The notes under the pieces: generated by a model
The model's input: the letters and a program-made list of their open reading frames with translations, nothing else
Told to the model about the DNA's origin: nothing
Database searches by the model: none
Position numbers and translations under genes: made by a program
In this document: positions 1-7,507 of the stretch, piece after piece
Layout of the letters: every line of letters starts with the position of its first letter
Numbering within the stretch: the stretch's first letter is position 1
Origin: Pontiella sp.
Lineage (GTDB): Bacteria > Verrucomicrobiota > Kiritimatiellia > Kiritimatiellales > Pontiellaceae
NCBI GenBank assembly: GCA_029935255.1
Contig: JAOZKS010000106.1
Span: forward strand, 1 to 8,110
DNA: 8,110 nt
Direction of reading: 5' to 3'

Positions 1-68
1 GCCCATCCTATAAGTCTCATATTTTGATTGAACAACAATCCTCTGCCTGACTTTTTTATTAAGGTTTT

Positions 69-179
69 ATGGATATGAAAAAATCCCTATGCATATGCAC
101 CCTGTTAATCGCGGTTTTGGCGCATATCGGAGCAATAGACATCTCCCAAATACCGCTAACGATGCAAGGCCAGAAATGA
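69..179 (+). CDS. possible small leader or micro-ORF overlapping the GH16 start
   Basis: This open frame encodes 36 residues. It starts MDMKKSLCIC, continues with a hydrophobic stretch (TLLIAVLAHIGA) and ends in a short polar tail, so it looks like a signal peptide or a tiny membrane or secreted protein. An AAGG lies at 61-64; the ATG at 75 is an alternative start and has the more usual spacing of 10. The stop TGA shares bases with the GH16 ATG (ATGA at 176-179), the arrangement typical of translational coupling. It could be a real micro-protein, a leader controlling GH16 translation, or the remnant of an older secreted-protein N-terminus that was cut off. I recognise no family. That it is translated is an inference. 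Confidence 0.4.
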   Translation: MDMKKSLCICTLLIAVLAHIGAIDISQIPLTMQGQK

Positions 180-1012
180 AATTGAAAAAAACCATACCCC
201 CCATCCTCTTCGCCGCTTTGCTGGCTCCGGCCTCCTATGCTTTGGAAAGCAACTACACGCTCGTCTGGTCGGACGAATTTAATGACGAAGGGACTCCAAA
301 CCCTGCGAACTGGATCTACGAACGCGGATTTGTGCGCAACAATGAAGCCCAGTGGTACCAACCCGACAATGCCATCTGCACCAACGGCATGCTCGTGATC
401 GAAGGGCGGCGAGAGCGCGTGCCGAATACCCACTACAAGCCGGATTCAAATTCATGGAGAACCCAGCGTAAATTTGCCGAATACACGTCGAGCTGCCTAA
501 CGACGAAAGGGCTGCATAGCTGGAAATACGGTCGCTTCGAAATGCGTGCAAGAATCGATGTGCGCCCCGGCCTATGGCCTGCTTTCTGGACCCTGGGCAT
601 CCACGGCAAATGGCCGGGCAACGGCGAAATCGATATTATGGAATACTACCAAGGCCAGCTGTTGGCCAATATCGCCTGCGCCACAAAAAAACAGTTCACC
701 CCGAAATGGGACAGCGTCAAAACGCCGATCTCGAACTTCCAAACAGATTGGCCCGACCAGTTCCACATTTGGCGAATGGACTGGGACGAGGAGCGCATCA
801 GGCTCTATGTTGACGGCCAGCTGCTCAACGAAACCCCGTTGAAAGACACCTTCAATCCCGCAGGCCATCCCATCGAAAACCCATTTCATCAACCCCAATA
901 CATTCTCGTCAACCTCGCCATCGGGGGCAAGGCCGGCGGCAACCCCTCGGCCACCGAATTTCCTTCCCGTTACGAAATCGACTATGTCCGCGTCTATCAG
1001 ATAAAGAAGTAA
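176..1012 (+). CDS. secreted GH16 family beta-glucanase (laminarinase-like)
   Basis: The product is 278 residues. GH16 enzymes hydrolyse beta-1,3 or beta-1,3-1,4 glucans, or galactans, by a retaining mechanism. The diagnostic motif GEIDIMEYY is at 150-158, giving the expected nucleophile E151, the assisting D153 and the acid/base E156. Other family marks are LVWSDEFN near 29-36, YGRFEMRARI at 118-127, WPAFWTLG at 134-141, and NLAIGG followed by a C-terminal DYVRVYQ strand. Residues 1-22 are a signal peptide with likely cleavage after ASYA, so the enzyme is exported. The ATG at 176 is preferred over an in-frame ATG at 89 because it begins a clean signal peptide and has AAGG at 166-169, six bases upstream. 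There is no carbohydrate-binding module, so it is a single catalytic domain of usual size. The motif spacing favours laminarinase-type over agarase-type activity, but the substrate is not settled by sequence reading. Confidence 0.93.
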   Translation: MKLKKTIPPILFAALLAPASYALESNYTLVWSDEFNDEGTPNPANWIYERGFVRNNEAQWYQPDNAICTNGMLVIEGRRERVPNTHYKPDSNSWRTQRKFAEYTSSCLTTKGLHSWKYGRFEMRARIDVRPGLWPAFWTLGIHGKWPGNGEIDIMEYYQGQLLANIACATKKQFTPKWDSVKTPISNFQTDWPDQFHIWRMDWDEERIRLYVDGQLLNETPLKDTFNPAGHPIENPFHQPQYILVNLAIGGKAGGNPSATEFPSRYEIDYVRVYQIKK

Positions 1013-1075
1013 GCACGATCCCCGACATCGATCGAAACCCACTCCTTGGGATATGAAGAAACAAATGACACAGGC

Positions 1076-1104
1076 ATAAAAAAAGCGCCCGTATGGACGC
1101 TTTT
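1076..1104 (-). terminator. intrinsic terminator of the cold-shock gene, possibly bidirectional
   Basis: The arms AAAAGCG (1081-1087) and CGCTTTT (1098-1104) pair around a core that adds CC/GG pairs after one mismatch. On the minus strand the stem is followed by seven T, which fits termination of the cold-shock gene 33 bases after its stop. On the plus strand it ends in only four T, so it may also stop GH16 transcription, less efficiently. Confidence 0.7.
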
Positions 1105-1137
1105 CGTGTGTAGCTTCGTTCAGCCTAATTCATCGAA

Positions 1138-1341
1138 TTAGACCGGAACAACGTTTGTTGCACAGGGGCCTTTTTGGCCTTCTCCAACTTCATAGGAGAC
1201 CTTCTGGCCTTCATCCAGGGAGGCATAGCCAGAAACCTGAACTTCAGAATGATGAACGAACATATCCGTACCGCCCCCATCTGGAGTGATGAAACCAAAA
1301 CCTTTTTCCGAACTGAACCACTTTACTGTACCTGTTTCCAT
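1138..1341 (-). CDS. cold-shock domain protein (CspA family)
   Basis: The product is 67 residues, the standard length for a single cold-shock domain. This small OB-fold protein binds single-stranded RNA and DNA and melts RNA structure. It opens with the typical GTVKWFSSEKGFGFI; RNP1 is KGFGFI at 13-18 and RNP2 is MFVHH at 27-31, and it ends in KGPCATNVVPV, matching the family KGP-A-NV end. The second His in FVHH replaces the Phe of E. coli CspA, and C60 sits where Gln is common. The ATG at 1341 is chosen over an upstream in-frame GTG at 1389: it starts exactly at the domain and has AAGGAA at 1351-1356 with nine bases spacing. It stands alone, convergent with GH16 and divergent from the permease. 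Cold induction cannot be judged, since many paralogues are constitutive. Confidence 0.95.
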   Translation of the reverse strand: METGTVKWFSSEKGFGFITPDGGGTDMFVHHSEVQVSGYASLDEGQKVSYEVGEGQKGPCATNVVPV

Positions 1342-1564
1342 ATCTCTAATTTCCTTAATTGAATGAAGCGCCTGTTTATCGTGTTCCACGATATTTTTCT
1401 ACAGAAATCTACAACTAAATAAAGAAACCGCTACGCTGTAGACCGCAGACCCCCCAACCCACACTTAAAATATTGATTGAACTTCCGTACGGCTTTGGCC
1501 TATTTCTCTAGCTAATGATTTTAATTAAAAGCAACCGACCATCCATATTACCAAACCCCCTATC
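1342..1564. other. divergent intergenic region, cold-shock gene / rarD
   Basis: This 223-bp spacer must hold the start signals of both neighbours. It is AT-rich with a C-run near 1451-1455. It contains a 12-bp palindrome TTTTAATTAAAA (1519-1530) and an 8-bp palindrome CCGTACGG (1485-1492). I found no convincing -35/-10 pair on either strand. If the promoter of the cold-shock gene lies in its far half, its mRNA would have a long 5' leader, as known for cspA; this is untested. Confidence 0.4.
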
Positions 1565-2482
1565 ATGAAGTCGACGAATCCCATTGAGCATAGCCGAACC
1601 GGTCTGGTTGCAATCCTCTCGGCCTATACCCTATGGGGCATACTGCCCTTGTACTGGAAGGCGCTGCACACGATCCCTTCATGGGAGATTATCAGCCATC
1701 GAATTCTCTGGTCCCTGCTCCTTACTTTTCTTCTATTGCTTCGGCAGGGTCGACTGCGGAGACTGCGGACGGTTTGGAAAAATCGGCGCACCCGGCTCAC
1801 AACCCTGATCACCGCCATACTGCTCGGCTCCAACTGGCTCGTCTATATCTGGGCGGTCAACAGCGGCCATGTGGTGGAGTCGAGTCTGGGGTATTTTATC
1901 AACCCGCTGATGGCGGTGTTGCTTGGGGTCTTGTTCTTGAAGGAAAAACTGCGCCCCGGGCAATGGCTGGCCATGGGCGTGGCATTAGCGGGAGTGCTCT
2001 ACCTTACTTTTTCCTACGGCAGCTTTCCGTGGATCGGATTAACCTTGGCCAGTACGGTTGCTCTATACAGCCTACTTAGAAAGACGGCATCCTTGGCGGC
2101 CGTGGAAGGCCTGTTTTGTGAAATGGCATGGCTTTCCATCCCCGCAGGGGCCGTCCTGATCTACCTCACCACCCAGAGCGCGTCCGGGTTTATTACCCAA
2201 GGCCCCACGGTTTCCCTATTACTTGCTGGCACGGGGGTCGTAACTTCCGTTCCGCTATTGCTTTTTATTTTCGGGGTTAAACGCCTCAGCCTGACCGTGG
2301 TTGGCCTCATGCAATACCTTGCCCCGACCCTTCAATTCCTCATCGGGATATTCATCTTTCGGGAGCCGTTCCCTCCCGCCAAGATGGTGGGCTTTTCCAT
2401 CATTTGGATGGCTCTGCTCCTCTACTCCATCGAGGGAATCGTAAGCCACCTGCGCAAAAAAAGAACGAAGACGTTGGTGTAG
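1565..2482 (+). CDS. rarD: RarD-type EamA/DMT family permease
   Basis: The product is 305 residues, the usual length for the RarD branch of the drug/metabolite transporter superfamily, with about ten hydrophobic inner-membrane segments. RarD marks are AYTLWGILPLYWKAL near 20-34, ISHRILWS at 43-50, the very conserved stretch at 89-115 (SNWLVYIWAVNSGHV then GYFINPL), YSLLRKTA at 168-175, and a second-half block with VVTSVPLLLF and LMQYLAPTLQFLIG. The C-terminus is short and basic (LRKKRTKTLV), as expected for a cytoplasmic tail. The family was named for a chloramphenicol-sensitivity protein, but its natural substrate is generally unknown. The bases before the ATG (ACCAAACCCCCTATC) hold no Shine-Dalgarno sequence, so initiation is either weak or leaderless-like. 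It is a single gene, convergent with the symporter. Confidence 0.92.
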   Translation: MKSTNPIEHSRTGLVAILSAYTLWGILPLYWKALHTIPSWEIISHRILWSLLLTFLLLLRQGRLRRLRTVWKNRRTRLTTLITAILLGSNWLVYIWAVNSGHVVESSLGYFINPLMAVLLGVLFLKEKLRPGQWLAMGVALAGVLYLTFSYGSFPWIGLTLASTVALYSLLRKTASLAAVEGLFCEMAWLSIPAGAVLIYLTTQSASGFITQGPTVSLLLAGTGVVTSVPLLLFIFGVKRLSLTVVGLMQYLAPTLQFLIGIFIFREPFPPAKMVGFSIIWMALLLYSIEGIVSHLRKKRTKTLV

Positions 2483-2527
2483 CACACGCCTCACCCGAAG
2501 CATCGCAAGGGAAAGCGGTCGTGAATT

Positions 2528-2568
2528 AAAAAAAACAGGGAGCCGGAAACACAAGGTTCCCAGCTCCC
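2528..2568 (-). terminator. strong intrinsic terminator of the symporter gene
   Basis: The arms GGGAGC and GCTCCC, extended by a wobble pair and GGGAA/TTTCC, give about 12 paired positions around a 7-base loop (2538-2568). On the minus strand the stem is followed by TG and then eight T (2528-2535). It lies 23 bases after the symporter stop. Confidence 0.88.
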
Positions 2569-2586
2569 GATTTCAATCGGTTTCTT
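2567..2586 (+). terminator. weak candidate terminator for rarD
   Basis: CCGATT and AATCGG form a short inverted repeat (2567-2580) followed by TTTCTT on the plus strand. The loop is tight: five pairs with a four-base loop, or six with two. It overlaps the foot of the symporter terminator, so rarD transcripts could end here or at the larger hairpin just before it. Confidence 0.3.
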
Positions 2587-2591
2587 GCGGC

Positions 2592-4691
2592 CTACTCGGC
2601 GCCGAGCTTTCCGAATGACCTGAACAGAACAAACATGGCTCCTGCCGCCAGCAACGTCATCAAACCGCCGGCCAATGGATTGCCATAGACAAAGTTGCCA
2701 ACCGCAAAGAGTGAACTGTAGATCGCCACGCAACCGAGAAAGACGCACAACAACTGAATGGGAAGCTTCCAGTCGGTGATGCCTTCTTTCTGGTCGATCT
2801 CCTCGCCGTCGGCGCGGGCATCGAGCACCACCTTTTTCCAGCCCGGCCCCCCCGGGTGGCAAAGCTTGTAGAAGCTACGCAGGGTCGCAGTCTCCGCCGG
2901 CTTGGTCAGCAACGTCGTGCCCACCCATGCCAGCGTCACAAACCCAACGCAGATGAGTAGTTGAACGGGGAAGACCAATCCTGAAACGCGGGTGTCGTAA
3001 ACATATAGCTTTCCGGATTTCACCAGCGCATCCACTTTACGCGGGGCTCCATCTTCAATCAGGAAGGCCGAAAGTTCTGCGTTGTCGGCGGGAAGTTGAT
3101 CGAGAACCTTCTCTCCTTTTTCAGCCGCAGCAACCAACGCCGGGCTGTCAACCACCTGCACGAATTCCTGAACCGACCTGTAATCGACGACCCACTCCTT
3201 CACGCCGTCATCGCCCGGAACAGCAATAATCCAGATGGCCACGACGGAGGCCGCAACCATCGCAGCAATTTCCGTCCAGGCGTTGATGCGATACCAGAAC
3301 CAGCGCAATAGATAGATCGCACCCGTTCCCGCACCAGAGAGCAGCAGGAATTTAAAGGCCTGCCCGGCATTTTGCAGGAATTTCAAGGCAACCACCCCGG
3401 CGATGACCATCAAAAGAACCGTCATGATGCGCGCCACGGAAACCAACTCCTTGTCGCTGGCGTTCTTGCGGATAAAACGCGCGTAGAAGTCGTTCACCGC
3501 ATAGGACGACCCCCAGTTGAGGTGGGTTCCGATCGTAGACATGTAGGCCGCAATCAGCGATGCCACGACCAGCCCGAGGAAGCCCGGCCCCAAACGCGAA
3601 ATCATGGCCGGATAGGCAATATCCTGCTTGAGGTAGGTTGGGTCGATGTTCGGAAATGCCGCATGGATGCTTTCGAGGGTCGGGTAACAGAGGATCGAAG
3701 CCAGTGCCACGATAATCCACGGCCACGGACGCATCGCATAGTGCATGAAGTTAAAAAACAGGGTTGCGCCAATGGCATTCTTTTCATCCTTGGCCGCAAG
3801 CATGCGCTGGGCAATATAGCCGCCTCCGCCCGGCTCGGCCCCCGGATACCAGACCGCCCACCACTGAACGGCCACCGGAATCAACAACATCGGAACCCAG
3901 GCCAGCCAAATCGAAAAGTCGGGCATCACGCTCAGCTTGGAAACAATCGCCTCGTGGGTCAACAGGGCATTCAAACCCCCAACCTCGGGTTGGCCGACCG
4001 CAACCACCGCCGCATAGACCGCGCCGAACATGGCGATGGAATACTGGAAAAAGTCGGCCCAAATACACCCTTTAATCCCGCCCGCCGTTGCATAGACCAC
4101 CACGCCAATCGAAGCAAAGATCACGGTCGGCAATGGATCGATATTAAAAATGATCTGGCCAATCTTAATCGCCGCCAACGTGACCGTACCCATGATCAGG
4201 CAGTTAAAGAAAACGCCGAGATAGATTGCGCGGAACCCGCGCAGGAAGGCCGCCGGTTTTCCGCTGTAGCGCAGCTCATAGAATTCAAGATCGGTCATGA
4301 CCTTGGAACGCCGCCAGAGTTGGGCATAGACAAAGACCGTCACCATGCCCGTAATCAAAAAGGCCCACCACGCCCAGTTGGCCGTCACCCCATCGCCGCG
4401 AACCAAATCGGTAACAAGGTTCGGTGTGTCGCAACTAAACGTGCAGGCCACCATGGAAACGCCCAGCAACCACCACGGCATGCCGCGGCCGCCTAGAAAA
4501 AACTCGTCGGTGTTCTTGCCCGCCGTGCGCGCCGCCGCCAGACCAATGCCGATCACCATTACAAAGAAAACACCAATGACCACCCAGTCGATGGGACTCA
4601 GCAATGCTTCGCCCAACGGCCCGTCCGCCGGATCCGCCATCGCCGAAACCGCAGAAAAAGACGTTAGAACAAACAGGATTAACTTTTTCAT
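2592..4691 (-). CDS. sodium:solute symporter (SSS family) with signal peptide and large loop
   Basis: The product is 699 residues, longer than the ~500-550 of typical SSS carriers. These inner-membrane proteins use the sodium gradient to import sugars, amino acids or carboxylates. Residues 1-19 look like a cleavable signal peptide (VSAMA before DP). The family signature GGRGMPWWLLGVSM is at 67-80, and AAYMSTIGTHLNWGSS at 381-396 matches the helix carrying the second sodium site (S385/T386 expected ligands). Helices continue to ~490. A soluble stretch at about 494-568 is then followed by extra helices near 570-595, a soluble segment, and two more at 642-690. The start ATG has a strong purine-rich AGGGGGAG eight bases upstream. 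Extended carriers of this type are common in Planctomycetes and Verrucomicrobia relatives, often near sulfatases or glycosidases. The substrate is unknown. A possible link to GH16 products is only an inference, as they share no operon. Confidence 0.92.
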   Translation of the reverse strand: MKKLILFVLTSFSAVSAMADPADGPLGEALLSPIDWVVIGVFFVMVIGIGLAAARTAGKNTDEFFLGGRGMPWWLLGVSMVACTFSCDTPNLVTDLVRGDGVTANWAWWAFLITGMVTVFVYAQLWRRSKVMTDLEFYELRYSGKPAAFLRGFRAIYLGVFFNCLIMGTVTLAAIKIGQIIFNIDPLPTVIFASIGVVVYATAGGIKGCIWADFFQYSIAMFGAVYAAVVAVGQPEVGGLNALLTHEAIVSKLSVMPDFSIWLAWVPMLLIPVAVQWWAVWYPGAEPGGGGYIAQRMLAAKDEKNAIGATLFFNFMHYAMRPWPWIIVALASILCYPTLESIHAAFPNIDPTYLKQDIAYPAMISRLGPGFLGLVVASLIAAYMSTIGTHLNWGSSYAVNDFYARFIRKNASDKELVSVARIMTVLLMVIAGVVALKFLQNAGQAFKFLLLSGAGTGAIYLLRWFWYRINAWTEIAAMVAASVVAIWIIAVPGDDGVKEWVVDYRSVQEFVQVVDSPALVAAAEKGEKVLDQLPADNAELSAFLIEDGAPRKVDALVKSGKLYVYDTRVSGLVFPVQLLICVGFVTLAWVGTTLLTKPAETATLRSFYKLCHPGGPGWKKVVLDARADGEEIDQKEGITDWKLPIQLLCVFLGCVAIYSSLFAVGNFVYGNPLAGGLMTLLAAGAMFVLFRSFGKLGAE

Positions 4692-4929
4692 AACCTACTC
4701 CCCCTTAAGTTCAAGTTCGACCTATGCACCGGCGAAACATCGATCCAACCTCTTGCGTCGTTCCGATCCATTGCCAACAAAGCAGTTAAGCCCAATTTCA
4801 ATTGCGTTGTCAAATTTTCCAAGTTCCTATTTCAGATGCAATAAGCAGAAGCCCCTCCCGTTTGATGACCGCGCACAGAAACCCAATAATCTATTGCATT
4901 TCCCAGAGATTGAATGGCAGAATCCTTCG
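4692..4929. other. divergent intergenic region, symporter / gspE
   Basis: This 238-bp spacer lies between the divergent start codons. An open frame runs across it into the ATPase, but its translation (proline, asparagine and serine rich, with no domain) does not look coding, so I treat it as non-coding. Apart from the candidate minus-strand promoter below, I see no clear operator, terminator or repeat. Confidence 0.5.
4785..4813 (-). promoter_or_regulatory. candidate promoter for the symporter gene
   Basis: On the minus strand a perfect TTGACA (4808-4813) is followed after 17 bases by CTTAAC (4785-4790). The -35 matches the sigma70 consensus fully but the -10 matches only three of six. It would give a leader of about 85-90 bases. 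Confidence 0.3.
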
Positions 4930-6648
<1,719 letters not shown>

Positions 6649-6653
6649 CCCGT

Positions 6654-7364
6654 CTATTGCTCCGGCGGGAGAATCCCCTCGGTCACGAGTTGGTCGTCCA
6701 TTTCCTGCGTCAGCGGGATGGGGAGCGGCGGCATGCCCGAACGAATCACTTCCATTTGGTAATTTTGAAGATTGGCACGAATTTCATCCCGTCGCTGCTT
6801 TTGCTCTTCCGGTGAAAGCTGAGGCTCTGGAGGTTTTTCCGGGGCCTTGGGAGGGGGCTTCCGGAAGCCCCCGCCAAGCCTTCGCTGAGGAACGGCCTTT
6901 TTCGGAGCTGCTTTTGCCGCTGCGGGAGCCTTGGAAAGCTCAAACACCACCGATTTCCCTTTATTCTGCAATGTAGCCTGCGAACTAGAAATATCGATAT
7001 CCAGCAACTTCATCCCCATGAAGCTTTCGCCCACCATAAGGATAATGCTTTTTGACTCGCCCTTCTTCGCTTTCTTGTTTTCAAAGCCGGCACGGATCTC
7101 GCCACTTTCACTTTCCAGCAGAAAGCAGAGGCGAAGTTCCTTGGCCGCATCTGCCGCGGCCTTGGCTGCGGCAGCGGCATCCTTGACCGTGGTATCCGGA
7201 GCGGGCACACCCAGCAACGGATCGGCACCAAAGGGGGCTCGATCGAGAATCACATCATAGCGCTCCGGCTTATATTCCACCTCGGCCAGACAGACCATGG
7301 AGATCGACAGTGCGCTCCCCGCCATCAAAATCTTTGAAATTATCATGTTATGGGTTCCAGTCAT
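6654..7364 (-). CDS. secreted Ala/Pro-rich protein with a possible GspC/PilP-type HR domain
   Basis: The product is 236 residues. Residues 1-27 form a signal peptide (cleavage after VCLA), so it is periplasmic or secreted. Next come YDVILDRAPFGADP (36-49) and an alanine-rich helix (60-75). A beta-type segment at about 77-144 (LRLCFLLES, then VGESFMGMKLLDIDI and SVVFEL) precedes a basic Pro/Ala linker (147-183) and a C-terminal region rich in charge and proline. The x-RxPFG motif followed by a small beta domain with a VG-(D/E)-S-hydrophobic turn recalls the HR domain of GspC and PilP, which bridges the inner-membrane platform to the secretin. This is an inference from pattern only; I know no exact family. 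The ATG at 7364 has AAGGAA six bases upstream and begins the signal peptide; the frame is open upstream to 7496. Its stop is five bases from that of the convergent ATPase gene, which supports a secretion role only weakly. Confidence 0.75.
   Translation of the reverse strand: MTGTHNMIISKILMAGSALSISMVCLAEVEYKPERYDVILDRAPFGADPLLGVPAPDTTVKDAAAAAKAAADAAKELRLCFLLESESGEIRAGFENKKAKKGESKSIILMVGESFMGMKLLDIDISSSQATLQNKGKSVVFELSKAPAAAKAAPKKAVPQRRLGGGFRKPPPKAPEKPPEPQLSPEEQKQRRDEIRANLQNYQMEVIRSGMPPLPIPLTQEMDDQLVTEGILPPEQ
6853..6872. repeat. perfect 20-bp palindrome inside the secreted-protein gene
   Basis: The half-sites GGGGGCTTCC and GGAAGCCCCC are exact reverse complements with no spacer. Outer CTTGG (6846-6850) and CCAAG (6874-6878) lengthen the dyad with a small bulge. 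It lies over codons 165-171 (G-G-F-R-K-P-P) in the low-complexity linker. There is no T-run on either side, so it is not an ordinary terminator. Confidence 0.85.
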
Positions 7365-7391
7365 TGGGAATTCCTTTTCCGAATAGTGGAA

Positions 7392-7420
7392 ATAATGTTT
7401 CTTCACGCCCGATTCGTCAA
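7392..7420 (-). promoter_or_regulatory. sigma70-like promoter of the secreted-protein gene
   Basis: On the minus strand TTGACG (7415-7420) and CATTAT (7392-7397) are separated by exactly 17 bases. They match the consensus at five and four of six positions. Transcription would start near 7385, giving a leader of about 20 bases that contains the AAGGAA ribosome-binding site. Confidence 0.6.
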
Positions 7421-7433
7421 GCGCAACCGCCGA

Positions 7434-7466
7434 TTCCAACCGCTGGAAAAAACGTTCCAACCGCTG
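7434..7466. repeat. two 12-bp direct repeats, 21-bp period; candidate operator
   Basis: TTCCAACCGCTG occurs at 7434-7445 and again at 7455-7466, exactly 21 bp apart, two helical turns. The first copy extends to TTCCA-N5-TGGAA, a perfect inverted repeat; the second has one mismatch (TGAAA). The core CAACCGC also occurs at 7424-7430. The pair lies about 50-80 bp upstream of the predicted minus-strand start, a usual place for activator sites. Confidence 0.55.
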
Positions 7467-7492
7467 AAATATTGCCCCGCCGGAATATTTCA
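7465..7492. repeat. perfect 9-bp inverted repeat in the divergent promoter region
   Basis: TGAAATATT (7465-7473) and AATATTTCA (7484-7492) are exact reverse complements around a GC-rich 10-base spacer. The site overlaps the edge of the 12-bp repeats and the candidate dehydrogenase promoter, so it may be an operator dyad. Confidence 0.55.
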
Positions 7493-7501
7493 TCATAGAA
7501 T
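7472..7501 (+). promoter_or_regulatory. candidate promoter of the short-chain dehydrogenase gene
   Basis: TTGCCC (7472-7477) and TAGAAT (7496-7501) are 18 bases apart, with four and five of six consensus matches. A start about seven bases downstream falls at the ATG (7508), so the mRNA would be leaderless. This agrees with the lack of a Shine-Dalgarno sequence. Confidence 0.35.
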
Positions 7502-7507
7502 GTCCGG

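Noticed and set aside
24..33. TTGATTGAAC occurring both at 24-33 and at 1473-1482 upstream of plus-strand genes
   Set aside because: A repeated 10-mer is expected many times by chance in 8 kb, and neither copy is followed by a good -10 at proper spacing.
1342..1389. N-terminal extension of the cold-shock protein from a GTG
   Set aside because: The 16 extra residues match nothing in the family, and the internal ATG has a good ribosome-binding site and the exact family start.
1519..1530. TTTTAATTAAAA palindrome as an operator
   Set aside because: It is a low-complexity AT palindrome in an AT-rich spacer with no second copy or good promoter beside it, so I only mention it in the spacer entry.
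3372..4496. 374-codon plus-strand frame opposite the symporter gene
   Set aside because: It is rich in His, Arg, Asn and Gly with no domain, as expected for a shadow of a membrane-protein gene in GC-rich DNA.
176..4691. A polysaccharide-utilisation operon of GH16 plus the sodium symporter
   Set aside because: The genes are on opposite strands, separated by two unrelated genes and at least two terminators, and no sulfatase, SusC/D-like protein or regulator is present.
4345..4929. Upstream in-frame extension of the ATPase frame
   Set aside because: The first ~350 bases are antisense to the symporter coding sequence and the rest is spacer; the translation has no domain and unusual composition, while the GspE-N domain begins right after the ATG at 4930.
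7365..7496. Extension of the secreted protein to 280 residues
   Set aside because: It would bury the signal peptide inside the protein and would cover the promoter and repeats; the ATG at 7364 has AAGGAA at ideal spacing.
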